A stretch of DNA of 64,000 nt, taken from NCBI GenBank assembly GCA_033065855.1, contig JAVXUO010001155.1:116581-180580 (forward strand), in the 5' to 3' direction. Each line of letters opens with the position of its first letter. Within the stretch, counting starts at the first letter, position 1. Positions 11,203-21,988 of this stretch are shown here, in pieces. A program made the translations under genes and the position numbers. Source of the stretch: Escallonia rubra (Eukaryota > Streptophyta > Magnoliopsida > Escalloniales > Escalloniaceae). The notes below the pieces were generated by a model that had not been told where the DNA came from, did no database searches, and saw only the letters and a program-made list of their open reading frames with translations.

Positions 11203-13340
11203 GATTGGCGCCATTCGTGGGACCCGCCAGCCTAGCCGTTTGACCTCAAGAAAATTCAATAGTTGTATCCCAAATTGCCGGCAACAACATGCCGGAACTA
11301 CCGACAGAACCGCCGCTGTCGCAAGTTTCCAGATTGAATTATCGTCACAAAAATTCAATGCATTGTTCGAAGAAAATTCAGAACAAACAAAATGCCTCCG
11401 AGTCATCGACGGCACCTCTGAAAAAAAGTATCAACATGGAAGAAGGCACCGCAACGCTGCTCCGCCGTCATGGGTAAAACCATAAGCAATAGCGGCAGAT
11501 GTCAACATCACCTACGTGGGCAGGCCCACGCCCGTGCAACCATGACACTACTGGAGTCACCGGCATCACAGACCACCGGCGTGAAGTTGCCGGAGCAGAT
11601 ACAACCGCAACAACTCAAAAAAGAAAAGGAACAGGAAGGCAACGCCACTGTTAGCCAGCGCCGTCGAAGATGTCACCACCGCGACGGGTGGCAGTGCCCA
11701 TCGACCCCGTTATGATCGCGATGAGCGAAAGCTCTAATCGGCGCCATCATCGTCAGCGCTTCGCCACCTCGCCAATACTAGCTAGTAGATCTACCTCACC
11801 GTTCTGCCATCGCGTCACCGTCGTCGCCTCGGTCGCAACAAACCACGGCTAGCAGCGTCGTCATCACCGACCCGTCGAGATGCGCACCGTCGCAATTTGC
11901 CGAGGAGCCTCGCCGCCAGATTTGCCCAGTATTGCGACTACCACCAATCCTTCCAGTTGATGCCACCGAGACTTGTAGCGCCGACGCCATCTCAAAGTCG
12001 CGACCGATGGTTGCGGATCCTCCGTTGCACCACCTCGATGGTATGTCGCCGCGTCACCAGTCCAATGGCTGCTCTACGAGAAAAGAGGCCGGATAAAGGT
12101 GCATTCTCTCCTTTTTAGAGAATTCCGTATTTCTCATCATAAGTATGCTTATTTATGTTTAAGACCCAAATAGTTTTACTTGTTGGGCTTAAGTCACATT
12201 TGTTAAAAACATTAAGTTTTTAACCTAAGCAAAATGTGTATTTAAATTCAAGACCCACAGGGTCTCAATTATTCAACATATGCCGCACACTCTTTAAAAA
12301 CGACGTATACTTCATCGCATATTTGTCGCAAAAAAAAAATAATAAAAAATTTTAATGACTTCAATTCTAAGCGCTAGCAAGCCTTCCAAAGGCCGCATTT
12401 TGTGCACTTTCAATGCCTAGACCTAGTTAATTTTTGTCTAGCATTACGCAGTTATGTTCGTGGCGCAAGCACGTCACGAGTCGGGGATTCCTACTGCTAT
12501 GACGTTTTAAGCTCACCTGCGACATGCAGTGCAACACACCCCTGTCGGCTAACCGACAAAACCCTAATGGGGCCGCGGTGACTAAAACACCGTTATTAAT
12601 TCTGTGTTAAAAACATAGTTGCATTTTTATATGCTTTATTGCTTCAGAGGATGTTTTTTCAGTCAAGTACTTTTATTTCTTGCAAGGGTTTAAACAATGC
12701 ATGCAAGCATCAATAGTGACATATAAACCACTTCTTAAGCAAGGAACAAATTCACAGCACCCGGCGACTTAAAAGTCACGCCTAGGATTTCTGCTGCAGT
12801 ATCTTGCCGTCACAGAATTATATATCGTTTCATGGTCATACAGTGGCTCTATCTATGATGTATTCACATCTCTTCTCGTTGAGAAGCTAGTTCAACAATG
12901 ATGGAAGCACACATGCTGCCACCACATCTAGTGAAATCAGAATTCATCGCCAGCCTCTGCTAACAACATCTAATATGTCTAGTACAACTGCAAGCTCATG
13001 CGACCAGCAAACTGAATCTAGTTCCTTCTTAGCATATTGATAAACTGAGACGGACTCCGCATCCTCTAGCTCTATATGCTCGTCTAGTCAAGCAGGCGGA
13101 TTACTGTCTTTTATATTGCTCGTACAGGTCTTCTTGCGACCGGGCCTTACATATGGGCTTAAAAGCCGTCTTTATATATCCACGCCTTCTCAAAGGCCGG
13201 GGGGATTTATATTTTATGAGATCATTCCTATACAGGCTTAATGCCTTATGTCTTATCAGACAGAAAGGTTCGCCACAACGACCATATTACGGGCTCCATG
13301 ACCCGCGGCTTTTTATTTAGCACTGCGGCAACAAGGACGA
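11203..13340 (+). other. Interior of the first LARD-like element, no protein gene
   Basis: GC-rich 11203-12115 is followed by more AT-rich DNA. ORFs of 60-80 codons on both strands look like composition artefacts of CCGCC/GTCGCC-rich DNA. The corresponding stretch of the second copy (17130-18056 and 21989-23620) does not conserve these frames, which argues against coding. Confidence 0.6.
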
Positions 13341-13341
13341 G

Positions 13342-13650
13342 AAGCCCCCGAGGGCGCATACAACGAGAACTCTTAAGTTCCGTCAAACCCTCAAGGGTAT
13401 TTGCATGAGCTCCGCGCTCCGTCAGCCCCCGAGGGCGCGTACGACGAGAACTCTTAAGTTCCGTCAAACCCCCGAGGGTATTTGCATGAGCTCCGCGCTC
13501 CGTCTGCCCCCGAGGGCGCGTACGACGAGAACTCTTAAGTTCCGTCAAACCCCCGAGGGTATTTGCATGAGATCTGCGCTCCGTCCGCCCCCGAGAGTAT
13601 TTGTATGAGCTTCGCGCTCCGTCAGCCCTCAAGGGCACTTACCGGAACTC
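13342..13650 (+). repeat. Tandem array of about 80-bp units with CCCCCGAGGG core
   Basis: About three and a half units each contain CCCGAGGGCGCGTACGACGA, GAACTCTTAAGTTCCGTCAA and CCCCCGAGGGTATTTGCATG. The same unit is expanded to about eleven degenerate copies in the second LARD-like element at 23620-24520. The palindromic words CCCCCGAGGG and CTTAAG give each unit hairpin potential. Confidence 0.85.
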
Positions 13651-14340
13651 TACGTTCCACTAGCCCTCTAGGGTGATCCCTCGAGGGACGAACACCCCCG
13701 AGGGTGACAGGATAGAGCTCGAGTTCTATCCGAACGGTTTAGCTACAGTTCTAACCCGTGAAACGACAAAGGACTATGGGACTTCATCCCCCCACCGTTC
13801 TTTGTCAATTCAAAACCCAGCCAAGCGTGAGTGCGAGGCTTCTTTGCCAGCTTTTAGCTGATGATAAGAGTTCGCGACAAAGTAAAACGAAAGCATGATG
13901 TGGTCGGCTCGAGCTCAAGAACACACATTTGCACAAAATGAACACCCTCCAAAGGAGAGGTGACCCCTCGAGGGGACATTCAAACACTTAGCACATGCAA
14001 AAACTTGCATGCATAGCTTTGTGTCCTCTCGAGAGAGAGGCTACTATGGGGCACAGCCGCTAAAAGATCTCGAGATCCCATGATTCGTCTTTCTAAAGAT
14101 GATTCTGAATAGCCTACTCAGGCGACATTCTAAGACTTAGCTCTCGAGAGCTAGGGTTCTAGCGCCCTACTTGGGCAAAGTTCTAAGGCTTAAGCTCCCG
14201 CTTAGGTCAGAGCACATGGAAGAGAGAAATATTGTTACCCCTACAAGTGGATGAGAATCAGTTACAAATTTGACGCGTGTCTCAAGACACCAGGTATAAA
14301 CTTCCTCAGCCAAACATTTTAGCTAAGGAAGTGGGGGGCT

Positions 14341-14793
14341 TAAGATATAACTCAAATATAACTCCCAATAATTGGGGAATACCCGGCAATCCCAGTCAAA
14401 CTGGGAGATCAATGATTATCTTATTAGGGATTGTGACGTGATCCTCGAGGATCCTAACGCGATCCTAACGCATCTGGCCCACGGCCCTAGTAAGAGTCCT
14501 ACTAGGAGTCTTCTCCTACAGCTATATAAAGTGGTCTACCCTTCCAGGTATGGGACGACTACACACACAGATACACATTGTTTCTTTCATGCTTTTTCAG
14601 AGTTATTATCATGTAGCTGCTCTCTGACTTAATGCTTTTTCAGAGTTATTCTCCTGTAGCTGCGCTCTGACTTAAGCATCGGAGAGTTCTTCGCCGGGAA
14701 TCCCACCCGGCGGTCACTCGTTTTCTATCTTGCATGTCATCGGTCCAGGCTCGGGTTCCGTAAAGTATGCGGAGCATATTTTTAACAGCAACA
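14341..14793 (+). repeat. 3' LTR of the first LARD-like element
   Basis: It is about 60 bp longer than its partner. The main cause is an internal tandem duplication of about 43 bp, in which GCTTTTTCAGAGTTATT occurs twice (14589-14660). It starts with ATATAACTCAAATATAAC after a purine tract. Confidence 0.88.
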
Positions 14794-14942
14794 CCTACCA
14801 ACCACTCAACTTCCCATGACCAGTTTGACAAAAAGGACCTATGTTTCCTCCTGTGTTAAAGCCCACTCCTGTAAAAGCCTTACCCTTCAAACCAGTCACA
14901 ACACCAAATATGAATCCTTCACAGAAAGGACTGCTCCTTACT

Positions 14943-15368
14943 CACTACAAAAAAATATGTCAATAGTGACAACATAAAAGTTGTCACTATTGACTGTTTA
15001 TTGTAACATTTAATAAAGTTGTCACAATTGTTTGTAATAGTTAAATATCTTGTGACAACTAAAAAGTTGTCACACAATTTTGTCACTAATCACTTTGCGG
15101 CATCGTCATATAGTTGGTGGAAAGATTTTCATAAAGGCAATAGTGACAACGTGAATAATTTTGTCACTGATTTTACTAGATGTAGTGACAAAATGACGAG
15201 TTGTCACTTTTTTATCAATTTTTATTGGAATGAAAAACATAACATTTTTTTTGTGACAAAGCTGTTGCTGTCATAATAACACAAATGCGTACAATTTCGG
15301 ACCAAATTTTGGAGGGTACAATTTCATTCTGAAAGTTATCAATTTTTCAAATACTCCTTAATGCATTC
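14943..15368 (+). mobile_element. CACTA-type transposon terminus (fragment)
   Basis: The fragment begins CACTACAAAAAAATA. It carries many TGTCAC/GTGACA words in both orientations, the usual subterminal repeats of plant En/Spm elements. No opposite CACTA end was found before the next element starts at 15369, so only one end is preserved. No transposase is encoded. Confidence 0.6.
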
Positions 15369-15763
15369 TGATATAACTCAAATATAACTCCCAATAATTG
15401 GGGGACACCCGGCGAATCCAAGTCAAACTGGGAGATTTATGATCAGGATTCTAAAAGAGTCCTTAGAGATTGTGACGTGCTCCTCAAGGATCCTAACGCG
15501 ATCCTAACACATCTGACCCACGGCCCAGTCATACTAGGACTCTCATCCTACAGCTATATAAAGGGGTCTACCCTCCAGGTATGAGGACAATTACACAATT
15601 CATGCTTTTTCAGAATTATTATTATGTAACTGCGCTCTGACTTAGGCATCGGAGAGTTCTCCGCCGGGAACCCCACCCGTCGGTCACTCATTTTCTGTCT
15701 TACAGGTCATCGGTCAAAGCCCGGGTTTTGGAATTTGCACGGAGCATATTTTTAGCAGCAACA
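15369..15763 (+). repeat. 5' LTR of the second LARD-like element
   Basis: About 395 bp, with the full TGATATAACTCAAATATAAC start that the first element's 5' LTR has partly lost. AGCTATATAAA near 15552 is a probable TATA motif. Confidence 0.88.
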
Positions 15764-15911
15764 GATTGGCGCCACCCGTGGGATCCGCCAGCCTAACCGC
15801 TTGACCTCAAGAAAAATTAAAACACTCGTTTCGCAAGCAACGACGGCAATGCGTCACGAATCTCCAAATCAATTATCGTCCAGTAAAATTCTGAAGTTCA
15901 GAATTTTCAAA

Positions 15912-17120
15912 GGGCAAATTACACTTATATCCCTGAGGTTTGGGTATAATTACAGTCAAGGACAACGAGTTTCAAAATGTAACATTCCGTGACCAAACAA
16001 TTTTAAAATGTATCAGCCGTGTCCATCCGTTAGGGTTCCATCCAAAAATTGTATTTTTTGTATGATGTCATCAATATATATTTTTAAAATGACGATACTA
16101 CCCCTTGTACTGTATATATTGAAAAATATCTATTTATTATTATATATGATTTATTTATCAGTTTTAGTTTTAGGATATTCTTGAAACCCTAATTTGCAAA
16201 TTAGGGTTTTCTTGAAACCCTAATTTGCAAATTAGGATTTTCTTGAAACCCTAATTTGCAAATTAGGATTTTGTTGAAACCCTAATTTGCAAATTAGGGT
16301 TTTCTAATTAGGGTATCCCTGACTGTCCCCGCCGGCCGTCGCCTCCCTCCCCCGCCCCCGCCGTCGGCAGTCACTCCTTCCCCGGCCCCTCGCCGCCGGC
16401 AGCCCCTGTACAAAAGTAATTTTTTGCTGAATCGGTCGTCGGAAACACAGGCCATTTCGGCCCCTCGCCGCCGACCAGATCTAACCCGTGGCAAACCAGG
16501 CCACGGTTAAGACCAACCTCCGACACTGTGGCGTTGCGCGGGGTTGGTTGAGGCCACGATTAAGATCTAACCCGTCGACCAGATCCACCAGTCGCCGGAG
16601 GACGACCATCGTCGCCGACTTCGGGTTTCATCCTGTTTGACCACCACGGTTAAGACCAACCTCCGACGCTGCGGCGTTGCGACGGGGTTGGTTAAGGGAG
16701 GGGGTTGCGACGGGGTTGGGCGAGGAAGGGGGCTGCTGGCGGCGTGGTCTAACAGAGGTGGCTGCCGAATAGGTGGGCGAAGGGAAGTCTTGGTGGCCGT
16801 GCGGCGCCGGGGAAGGGGAGGAAGAATGGGTGGGTGGGTGACGAGGAAGGGGGATGCAGGTGAGGGGGGGTTAAGAGTAATGGCATTAAAAAACAGCCTT
16901 GATTTAAGAAAATTAGGGTTGGTTAAAGTCTTTTTTTTTAAATGAAGTAATGGCATTAAAAAAAATAAGGTTCTAACTCAGGGGCAATACAGTCTTTTCA
17001 TTAAAACCGTTAAGATTTTTAATGTTCCGTTTGTCGATGGACATAAGTGTTACATTTTGAAACTTTGTGTCCTTGAGTGTAATTACCCCCAAATCTCAGG
17101 GACATAAGTGTAATTAACCC
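15912..17120. mobile_element. Non-autonomous Mutator-like element (MULE)
   Basis: Long terminal inverted repeats begin GGGCAAATTACACTTATATC on the left and, read from the right end, GGGTTAATTACACTTATGTC. The similarity runs on through TTTCAAAATGTAACA. The flanks are identical 9-bp copies of ATTTTCAAA at 15903-15911 and 17121-17129, the length expected for Mutator-like transposition. The 1.2-kb body has no transposase, so it would depend on an autonomous MULE. A GC-rich core (16320-16870) gives only overlapping composition-driven ORFs and may be captured host sequence. Confidence 0.92.
16181..16304. repeat. Four tandem 31-bp units, each a palindrome
   Basis: Units start at 16181, 16212, 16243 and 16274. 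Each centres on ACCCTAATTTGCAAATTAGG, which is nearly or fully self-complementary in the outer units. The array lies just inside the left terminal repeat of the MULE. Confidence 0.92.
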
Positions 17121-17129
17121 ATTTTCAAA

Positions 17130-18056
17130 TTTTTTGTCGCAAGTTTCCACCTTCAGGCCGGAATAGAGATCGGTCGCACCGCCACCAACGTCCGGCAGTG
17201 GTCAAGCAGCATCGTCACAAAAAATTACTGCAGATTCAATGAGTCACGGCCGCCACAATCAGTCACGCCGCCACAACGGGGCTGCCGTATCAACAAAGAA
17301 GAAAAAGAAATCTAATACAAACGGCCCACCATCTCTGAAAGCAATTGGGGGAGCGCCGCCGCCGTCCACCCGTTCGGTGGCCACCTTTACCGTCACGGCT
17401 AAGGATGAAGCTTACCGTCGCGACGCACAACGAAACTTGTCAGATATGAATGCTACGGCGCTACCATAACCGCCGACGGCGGTGATAGGTCCAACCTGTC
17501 AGAGTTCCTTCGAGACAACCTATCGACACAACCTTGACGGCGCCACCATGCCACCGGTCATAACTTATCGCCGCCGCGAAAGGGCGGGTTTTACTGCCGC
17601 AATCTCCGACGGTGTGACTAGAAAATCCCAATGAAACCCAAAATAAAAATAGAGCTACGATCGCGAAGGCCCAAGCAAAGATCGGCAGCGCCGCTTGGCA
17701 CTACTTTGCCATTGTCGTCTCGTCAAGATGCACGCCATCGACAGCGATCAGGCAGCTCCACCGCCATCACCTCTGCAGTGCCATCACGACAAAAGGTAAT
17801 GCCACCGGAGTTACCAATGTCACAAGCTGCCCCAGAATTGATGGAGCAACAAAAAAACAGGAAAAGAAGAGCAAGAAGCAGCTTCGCCACCGCCGGCGAC
17901 GATGTTGGACGTCACCACTCAATCGCCGTTCGCAACAGATTGGGAAGGCCATCGCTGCCCTCCTGTCCAGATCCACGCCACCGCGGCCATCATTGCTCTA
18001 GATCTATAACAACTCGCCACCAGTCAACCACTCCAATCACCACCGCAACTAGTGGC
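17130..18056 (+). other. LARD-like interior between the MULE and the hAT
   Basis: GC-rich non-coding DNA that matches the first LARD-like element in places (TGTCGCAAGTTTCC). A 181-codon frame at 17631 runs into the hAT end and is not a conserved protein. Confidence 0.5.
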
Positions 18057-18290
18057 CAGGGGCGGAGCCAGGATTTCATCCGAGAGGGGGCTAAATATAT
18101 ATCGAAATTAATAATTATTTTTATTAGTAAAATAGCAACAACAAAAAAATGCATTTTTCGACAAAACACAAATTAATACGAAAAAACATCCAAAAAGTCA
18201 TATTTTATTTCATGAGAGCTACTAAAGACTCTTTACAATACAACAAAAGCAAATACAAAATAAATATTTCAGAGTTTACAAACGAAAGTA

Positions 18291-20747
18291 CTAAATAACT
18301 ATTCGATGAGGCGCCGAAGATTGGTAGCGTTTGATAATAGCTTCATTTGTAATAGTTTTGAAGACATTCTTCTCGATGTAACAAACCAAGCTATCATTCA
18401 TCCATTCGTCTCCCATGCGATTCCGAAGTCGAGTCTTTATTATCTTCATTGCAGAGAAAGCTCTTTCTACAGTAGCAGTTGCAACAGGTAAAAGTAAGAC
18501 CAATCTCAAAAGCAAGAACACCAAAGGATATATCACATCCTTTTTCAACTCAACTAACTTTATAACAAGTTCACCAATTCCGCTGACTTCATAAAGTTCT
18601 TCACATGAGCGCACATCCATAATATAAGTCTCGAGCTGACTTTGAAGTACCCTAAGCTCTATCGGCGAAAAGTCATATGGATAAAACTGTGCAAGACGTA
18701 TCAACTTTTGCTTATTAAAAGCAGAAAAACCATCACTTGGATCGAAACATGCCATACACACAAGCAACTCCGTGGTTACCTCACTGAAACGATTATTCAA
18801 CTCACTGATTTGCAAATCAACAACCGTTAAAAAAATATCAACACGATAATGGTAAAAATTTGTACCTTCTTCAGCATTACGTCTTTGCCTCCCCGGGGCT
18901 ACAAACCTCGCACTCATGTCCAATACGTCAATATCGTGTTTTACACAAAATTGTGAAACCTCTTCCAGCAAGTTTTCCAACCCTCGATCTCTAAAGTCCT
19001 GCAATCGTTGCTTTGTTATACTTACCAACTTCATTGCATTCACAATGTTTTGATCTTTCTTTTGTAATGCGTGTAGAAGTTCATTTGTCATCCCAAAAAT
19101 ATTTATCATCAAATACATGTTGAAGGCAAAATCATAAGTTGGCACCGAGTTCAAAAGACCCAATGCTTCACCTCTCTGTTCATAATCTGTAGCATCCTCA
19201 ACAACCTTATTAAGCACACGTATCACCGAATCAAACATTTGACTCAAATTCAATAATGCACCGTAATGTGATCCCCAACGGGTCTCTCCTGCTCTTTTGA
19301 TGCTAGTTTCTTGATTTAAACCTCGACCACTGACGATATCACCACTCTCAAGGTCACGAGCAAGTCTAATGGCTTCACTTTCTCGAATAGCATCTCTTCG
19401 CTTGCATGAAACTCCCACAGTGTTGACTACCTTAGCAACCAAATTAAAAAGCAATGCAATCTGAGCATGTTTTTTTGCAACGGCTACAAGAGTTAGCTGA
19501 AGTTGATGAGCAAAGCAATGAATATAATAAGCACTTTCATTCTCCCTCTGAATTAAGGTTTTAAGACCATTGAATTCACCTTGCATATTACTTGCTCCAT
19601 CATAGCCTTGTCCACGAACCCTTGAAATGCTCAATTCATGCATTGCAAATAAACTGTCAATCGCGTCTTTCAATGATGAGGCAGTGGTACTAGCAACATG
19701 GACTATACCAAAAAAACGTTCAATCACACGTCCTCTTTTGTCCACATATCTGAAGACAACTCCCATTTGTTCTTTGACTGAAATATCACGACACTCGTCA
19801 ACTAAAATGGAAAATAATTCAGATTTCATGTCTCCAACAATTGCATCTCGTATTTCTCCGGCAATGGCACTAACAATTTCTTTCTGAACTTGTGGTGAAG
19901 TCAATTTCAGATTCTGAGGAGCGTTTGACAATGCGACTTTTTTCACGTTTTCATTGTGATCAGCAAGAAACCCTAAAAGTTCTAGAAAATTTCCCTGATT
20001 TTCAGACTCATTAGATTCTATGTGCCCACGGAAAGACAAGCCTTGACGTAAGAGGAACCAAATGACATCAATGGATGCAGTCAAGCGAGTACGGTATTGA
20101 ACCTTACTTTCATCTGTTTGCTTGGACAAAACTACTTCAATACTCTGCTTAGGGTTATCAAAGGCTTGACACTTAGTTAAAGCCATGTTGTGTGCACTAC
20201 CAACTTCTCCAACATGTCTTTGGAATTTTTCCTTCTTTCTCCAATCTTTAAAACCATGCTTAACAAAAGCACCACCACCCCCTTGCTCCCCATGAACACT
20301 TCCGAACAAGTAGCAACACAAACAAAATGCTTCATCTTTTGCTACACTATACTCCAACCAACTCGAATAAATGTCAAACCAAGAAGAAACAAATCGACGA
20401 GACTGAGTTCCGATTTTTGTAAATGGAAAACTGTGGTCACGAGGTTGGCAAGGACCGTTCTGTGAATACGCTCGTCGAACTTTATCTCGAACATTAGGAC
20501 CATAATCCCAAATATTTGGACGCAACCCAGGATCCGAAATAAGTTCATCCGAGTTGAACTCGTCGCTAATTCTACTTGAATGCCCGAAAAGAACATCACG
20601 GTGCACAATGGGAGCCTTGTCCCTTACTGTTGGAATTATAGACTGTTGAATAGTATCTTCATTTATACGCTCATTCTTACTAGGTTGCACTTCTTCAAAC
20701 TTTGGTTTCTTTTTATAGTACTTATCCATTCTGAAAATAAAACACAT
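18291..20747 (-). CDS. hAT transposase (TTF zinc finger, DUF4371, hAT dimerisation)
   Basis: An 818-codon ORF with no internal stop; MDKYYKKKPKFEE at codon 7 (20729) is a likely start. It catalyses cut-and-paste transposition in the nucleus by binding the element's ends. A TTF-type zinc finger region lies at about residues 75-175 (NIWDYGP to FCLCCYLF). The RNase H-like core follows, with putative catalytic D317 (ILVDECRD), D383 (GQGYDGASNM) and E761 (ATVERAFSAMK), the last within the C-terminal hAT dimerisation region. The layout is that of plant and animal ZMYM1-like hAT proteins. The ORF lies wholly inside matching terminal repeats and target duplications, so the element looks autonomous and possibly still mobile. 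Its promoter would lie in 20750-21980. Expression cannot be judged. Confidence 0.93.
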   Translation of the reverse strand: MCFIFRMDKYYKKKPKFEEVQPSKNERINEDTIQQSIIPTVRDKAPIVHRDVLFGHSSRISDEFNSDELISDPGLRPNIWDYGPNVRDKVRRAYSQNGPCQPRDHSFPFTKIGTQSRRFVSSWFDIYSSWLEYSVAKDEAFCLCCYLFGSVHGEQGGGGAFVKHGFKDWRKKEKFQRHVGEVGSAHNMALTKCQAFDNPKQSIEVVLSKQTDESKVQYRTRLTASIDVIWFLLRQGLSFRGHIESNESENQGNFLELLGFLADHNENVKKVALSNAPQNLKLTSPQVQKEIVSAIAGEIRDAIVGDMKSELFSILVDECRDISVKEQMGVVFRYVDKRGRVIERFFGIVHVASTTASSLKDAIDSLFAMHELSISRVRGQGYDGASNMQGEFNGLKTLIQRENESAYYIHCFAHQLQLTLVAVAKKHAQIALLFNLVAKVVNTVGVSCKRRDAIRESEAIRLARDLESGDIVSGRGLNQETSIKRAGETRWGSHYGALLNLSQMFDSVIRVLNKVVEDATDYEQRGEALGLLNSVPTYDFAFNMYLMINIFGMTNELLHALQKKDQNIVNAMKLVSITKQRLQDFRDRGLENLLEEVSQFCVKHDIDVLDMSARFVAPGRQRRNAEEGTNFYHYRVDIFLTVVDLQISELNNRFSEVTTELLVCMACFDPSDGFSAFNKQKLIRLAQFYPYDFSPIELRVLQSQLETYIMDVRSCEELYEVSGIGELVIKLVELKKDVIYPLVFLLLRLVLLLPVATATVERAFSAMKIIKTRLRNRMGDEWMNDSLVCYIEKNVFKTITNEAIIKRYQSSAPHRIVI

Positions 20748-20929
20748 TTTATTTTCAATATCAATCCATCAATTATCAATCAAATAACCTAATTAATCAA
20801 AATATTTTATTCTTTTACTTTTTCAGTCATGTTTCATTATTGCGTTAACCTAATTTCAACCCACCATTCAACTAAATCACACATTCGATATCTCAATCCA
20901 ATTGGGTCCCATCCTCCATCAATCTCAAT

Positions 20930-21250
20930 ATCTCAATGCTAAACATTAACCATAATCAATATCTCAAGATTATCCATAATCAATATTAAACATTAATCAT
21001 AATCAATATCTCAAGATTATCCATAATCAATGCTAAACATTAACCATAATCAATATCTCAAGATTATTCATAATCAATGCTAAACATTAACCATAATCAA
21101 TGCGCAAGATTATCCATAATCAATGCTAAACATTAACCATAATCAATGCTCAACATTATCCATAATCAATTGATTCAATTCAATGCTCAAGATTATCCAT
21201 AATTCAATTCAATGCTCAAGATTATCCATAATTCAATTCAATGCTCAAGT
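20930..21250. repeat. Degenerate minisatellite in the hAT upstream region
   Basis: Repeated words CATAATCAATATCTCAAG, ATTATCCATAATCAATGC and TAAACATTAACC alternate over about 320 bp upstream of the transposase start. They may be subterminal binding sites or simple slippage. Confidence 0.8.
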
Positions 21251-21299
21251 CAATGAAAGGTGAAATTAAAGTTTGGAAGTTGGAACATACTTGTCACTG

Positions 21300-21886
21300 G
21301 AGTTTGAAAGCTCAATTCAATTCAGTCGCCGGTCACCGCCGGTCGCCGGAGTTTTGGCCGCCGGTCGCCGGAGTTTAGCCGCCGGTGAACTGTTGGAGTG
21401 AAGACAGTACAACCGAAGTCGCCGACTCGCCGTCGGCGTAGATCCGGGGTCACTGGGTCCTTGCCGCCGGCGGTGGACCGTTGGAGTGAACTGTGAAGAC
21501 TGAAGACTCTCCGTCGCCGGTCTCTCCGTCGCCGACTCGCCGTCGCCGTAGATCCGTTGGAGTGAAGACTGAAGAGCCCGTGACCGTGAGGCGCCGTCGC
21601 CCGTCGCGCCGAAGTGCGTTCGCCGTTCGTCGTAGGTGGGTGCCGACTGCCGACGTGGGTTCGTCGTTCGTCGTGTCGTGGGTGCCGACTGCCGACGGGA
21701 GGAGTGAGCCGAAGTGAAGTGGGTTCGTCGTGGCTGCCGGAGTGAGGCGCCGGCCGCCGGTCGGTGTCTCGGACCCTCGGTTGGTGACTGGTGAGAACTG
21801 AGAAGAGAGAGGCCGGTCGCCGGAGAGAGAGAGAGAGAGCCGAAGAGAGAGAGAGAGAGAGCCGAAAAGTGTGAAAAAATACTATA

Positions 21887-21930
<44 letters not shown>
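21300..21930. repeat. CGCCGG-rich segment, GA and TA microsatellites in the hAT right end
   Basis: 21320-21790 is dense in GCCGGTCGCCGG-like words. GA runs occur at 21822-21836 and 21844-21860, a TA run at 21882-21908, and then a T run. A perfect 16-bp palindrome GGGGGCTATAGCCCCC lies at 21938-21953, beside the terminal repeat. The long ORFs here follow composition only. Confidence 0.7.
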
Positions 21931-21988
21931 TCTGACAGGGGGCTATAGCCCCCTCTCGTACATACCTAGCTCCGCCGCTGCTAGTGGC

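Larger units (their letters stand above)
10813..14793 (+). mobile_element. Complete non-coding LTR retrotransposon (LARD-like)
   Basis: The element is bounded by CCTAC at 10808-10812 and 14794-14798, a perfect 5-bp target duplication. It has two LTRs, a primer site just inside the 5' LTR (TTGGCGCCATTCGTGGGA, from 11204) and a purine tract (AAGGAAGTGGGGGG) just before the 3' LTR. The 3.1-kb interior encodes no Gag or Pol, so it must have been moved by another element's proteins. It sits inside the gag gene of a Ty3/gypsy element, which dates it as the younger of the two. Confidence 0.92.
18057..21980 (-). mobile_element. hAT transposon with intact transposase
   Basis: The ends are CAGGGGCGGAGCCAGG on the left and, read inward from the right, CAGCGGCGGAGCTAGG. 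Both are followed by GAGAGGGGGCTA, an imperfect ~35-bp terminal inverted repeat. The target duplication is the perfect 8-bp CTAGTGGC at 18049-18056 and 21981-21988, as expected of hAT elements. The interior has one long transposase ORF on the minus strand. The element is inserted in the second LARD-like LTR element and is therefore younger. Confidence 0.95.

Noticed and set aside
16181-16304. AAACCCTAA words as interstitial telomere repeats
   Set aside because: The period is 31 bp and palindromic, not tandem CCCTAAA.
17631-18176. A 181-codon ORF on the plus strand
   Set aside because: It runs from the LARD interior into the hAT terminus and is not kept in the sister copy.
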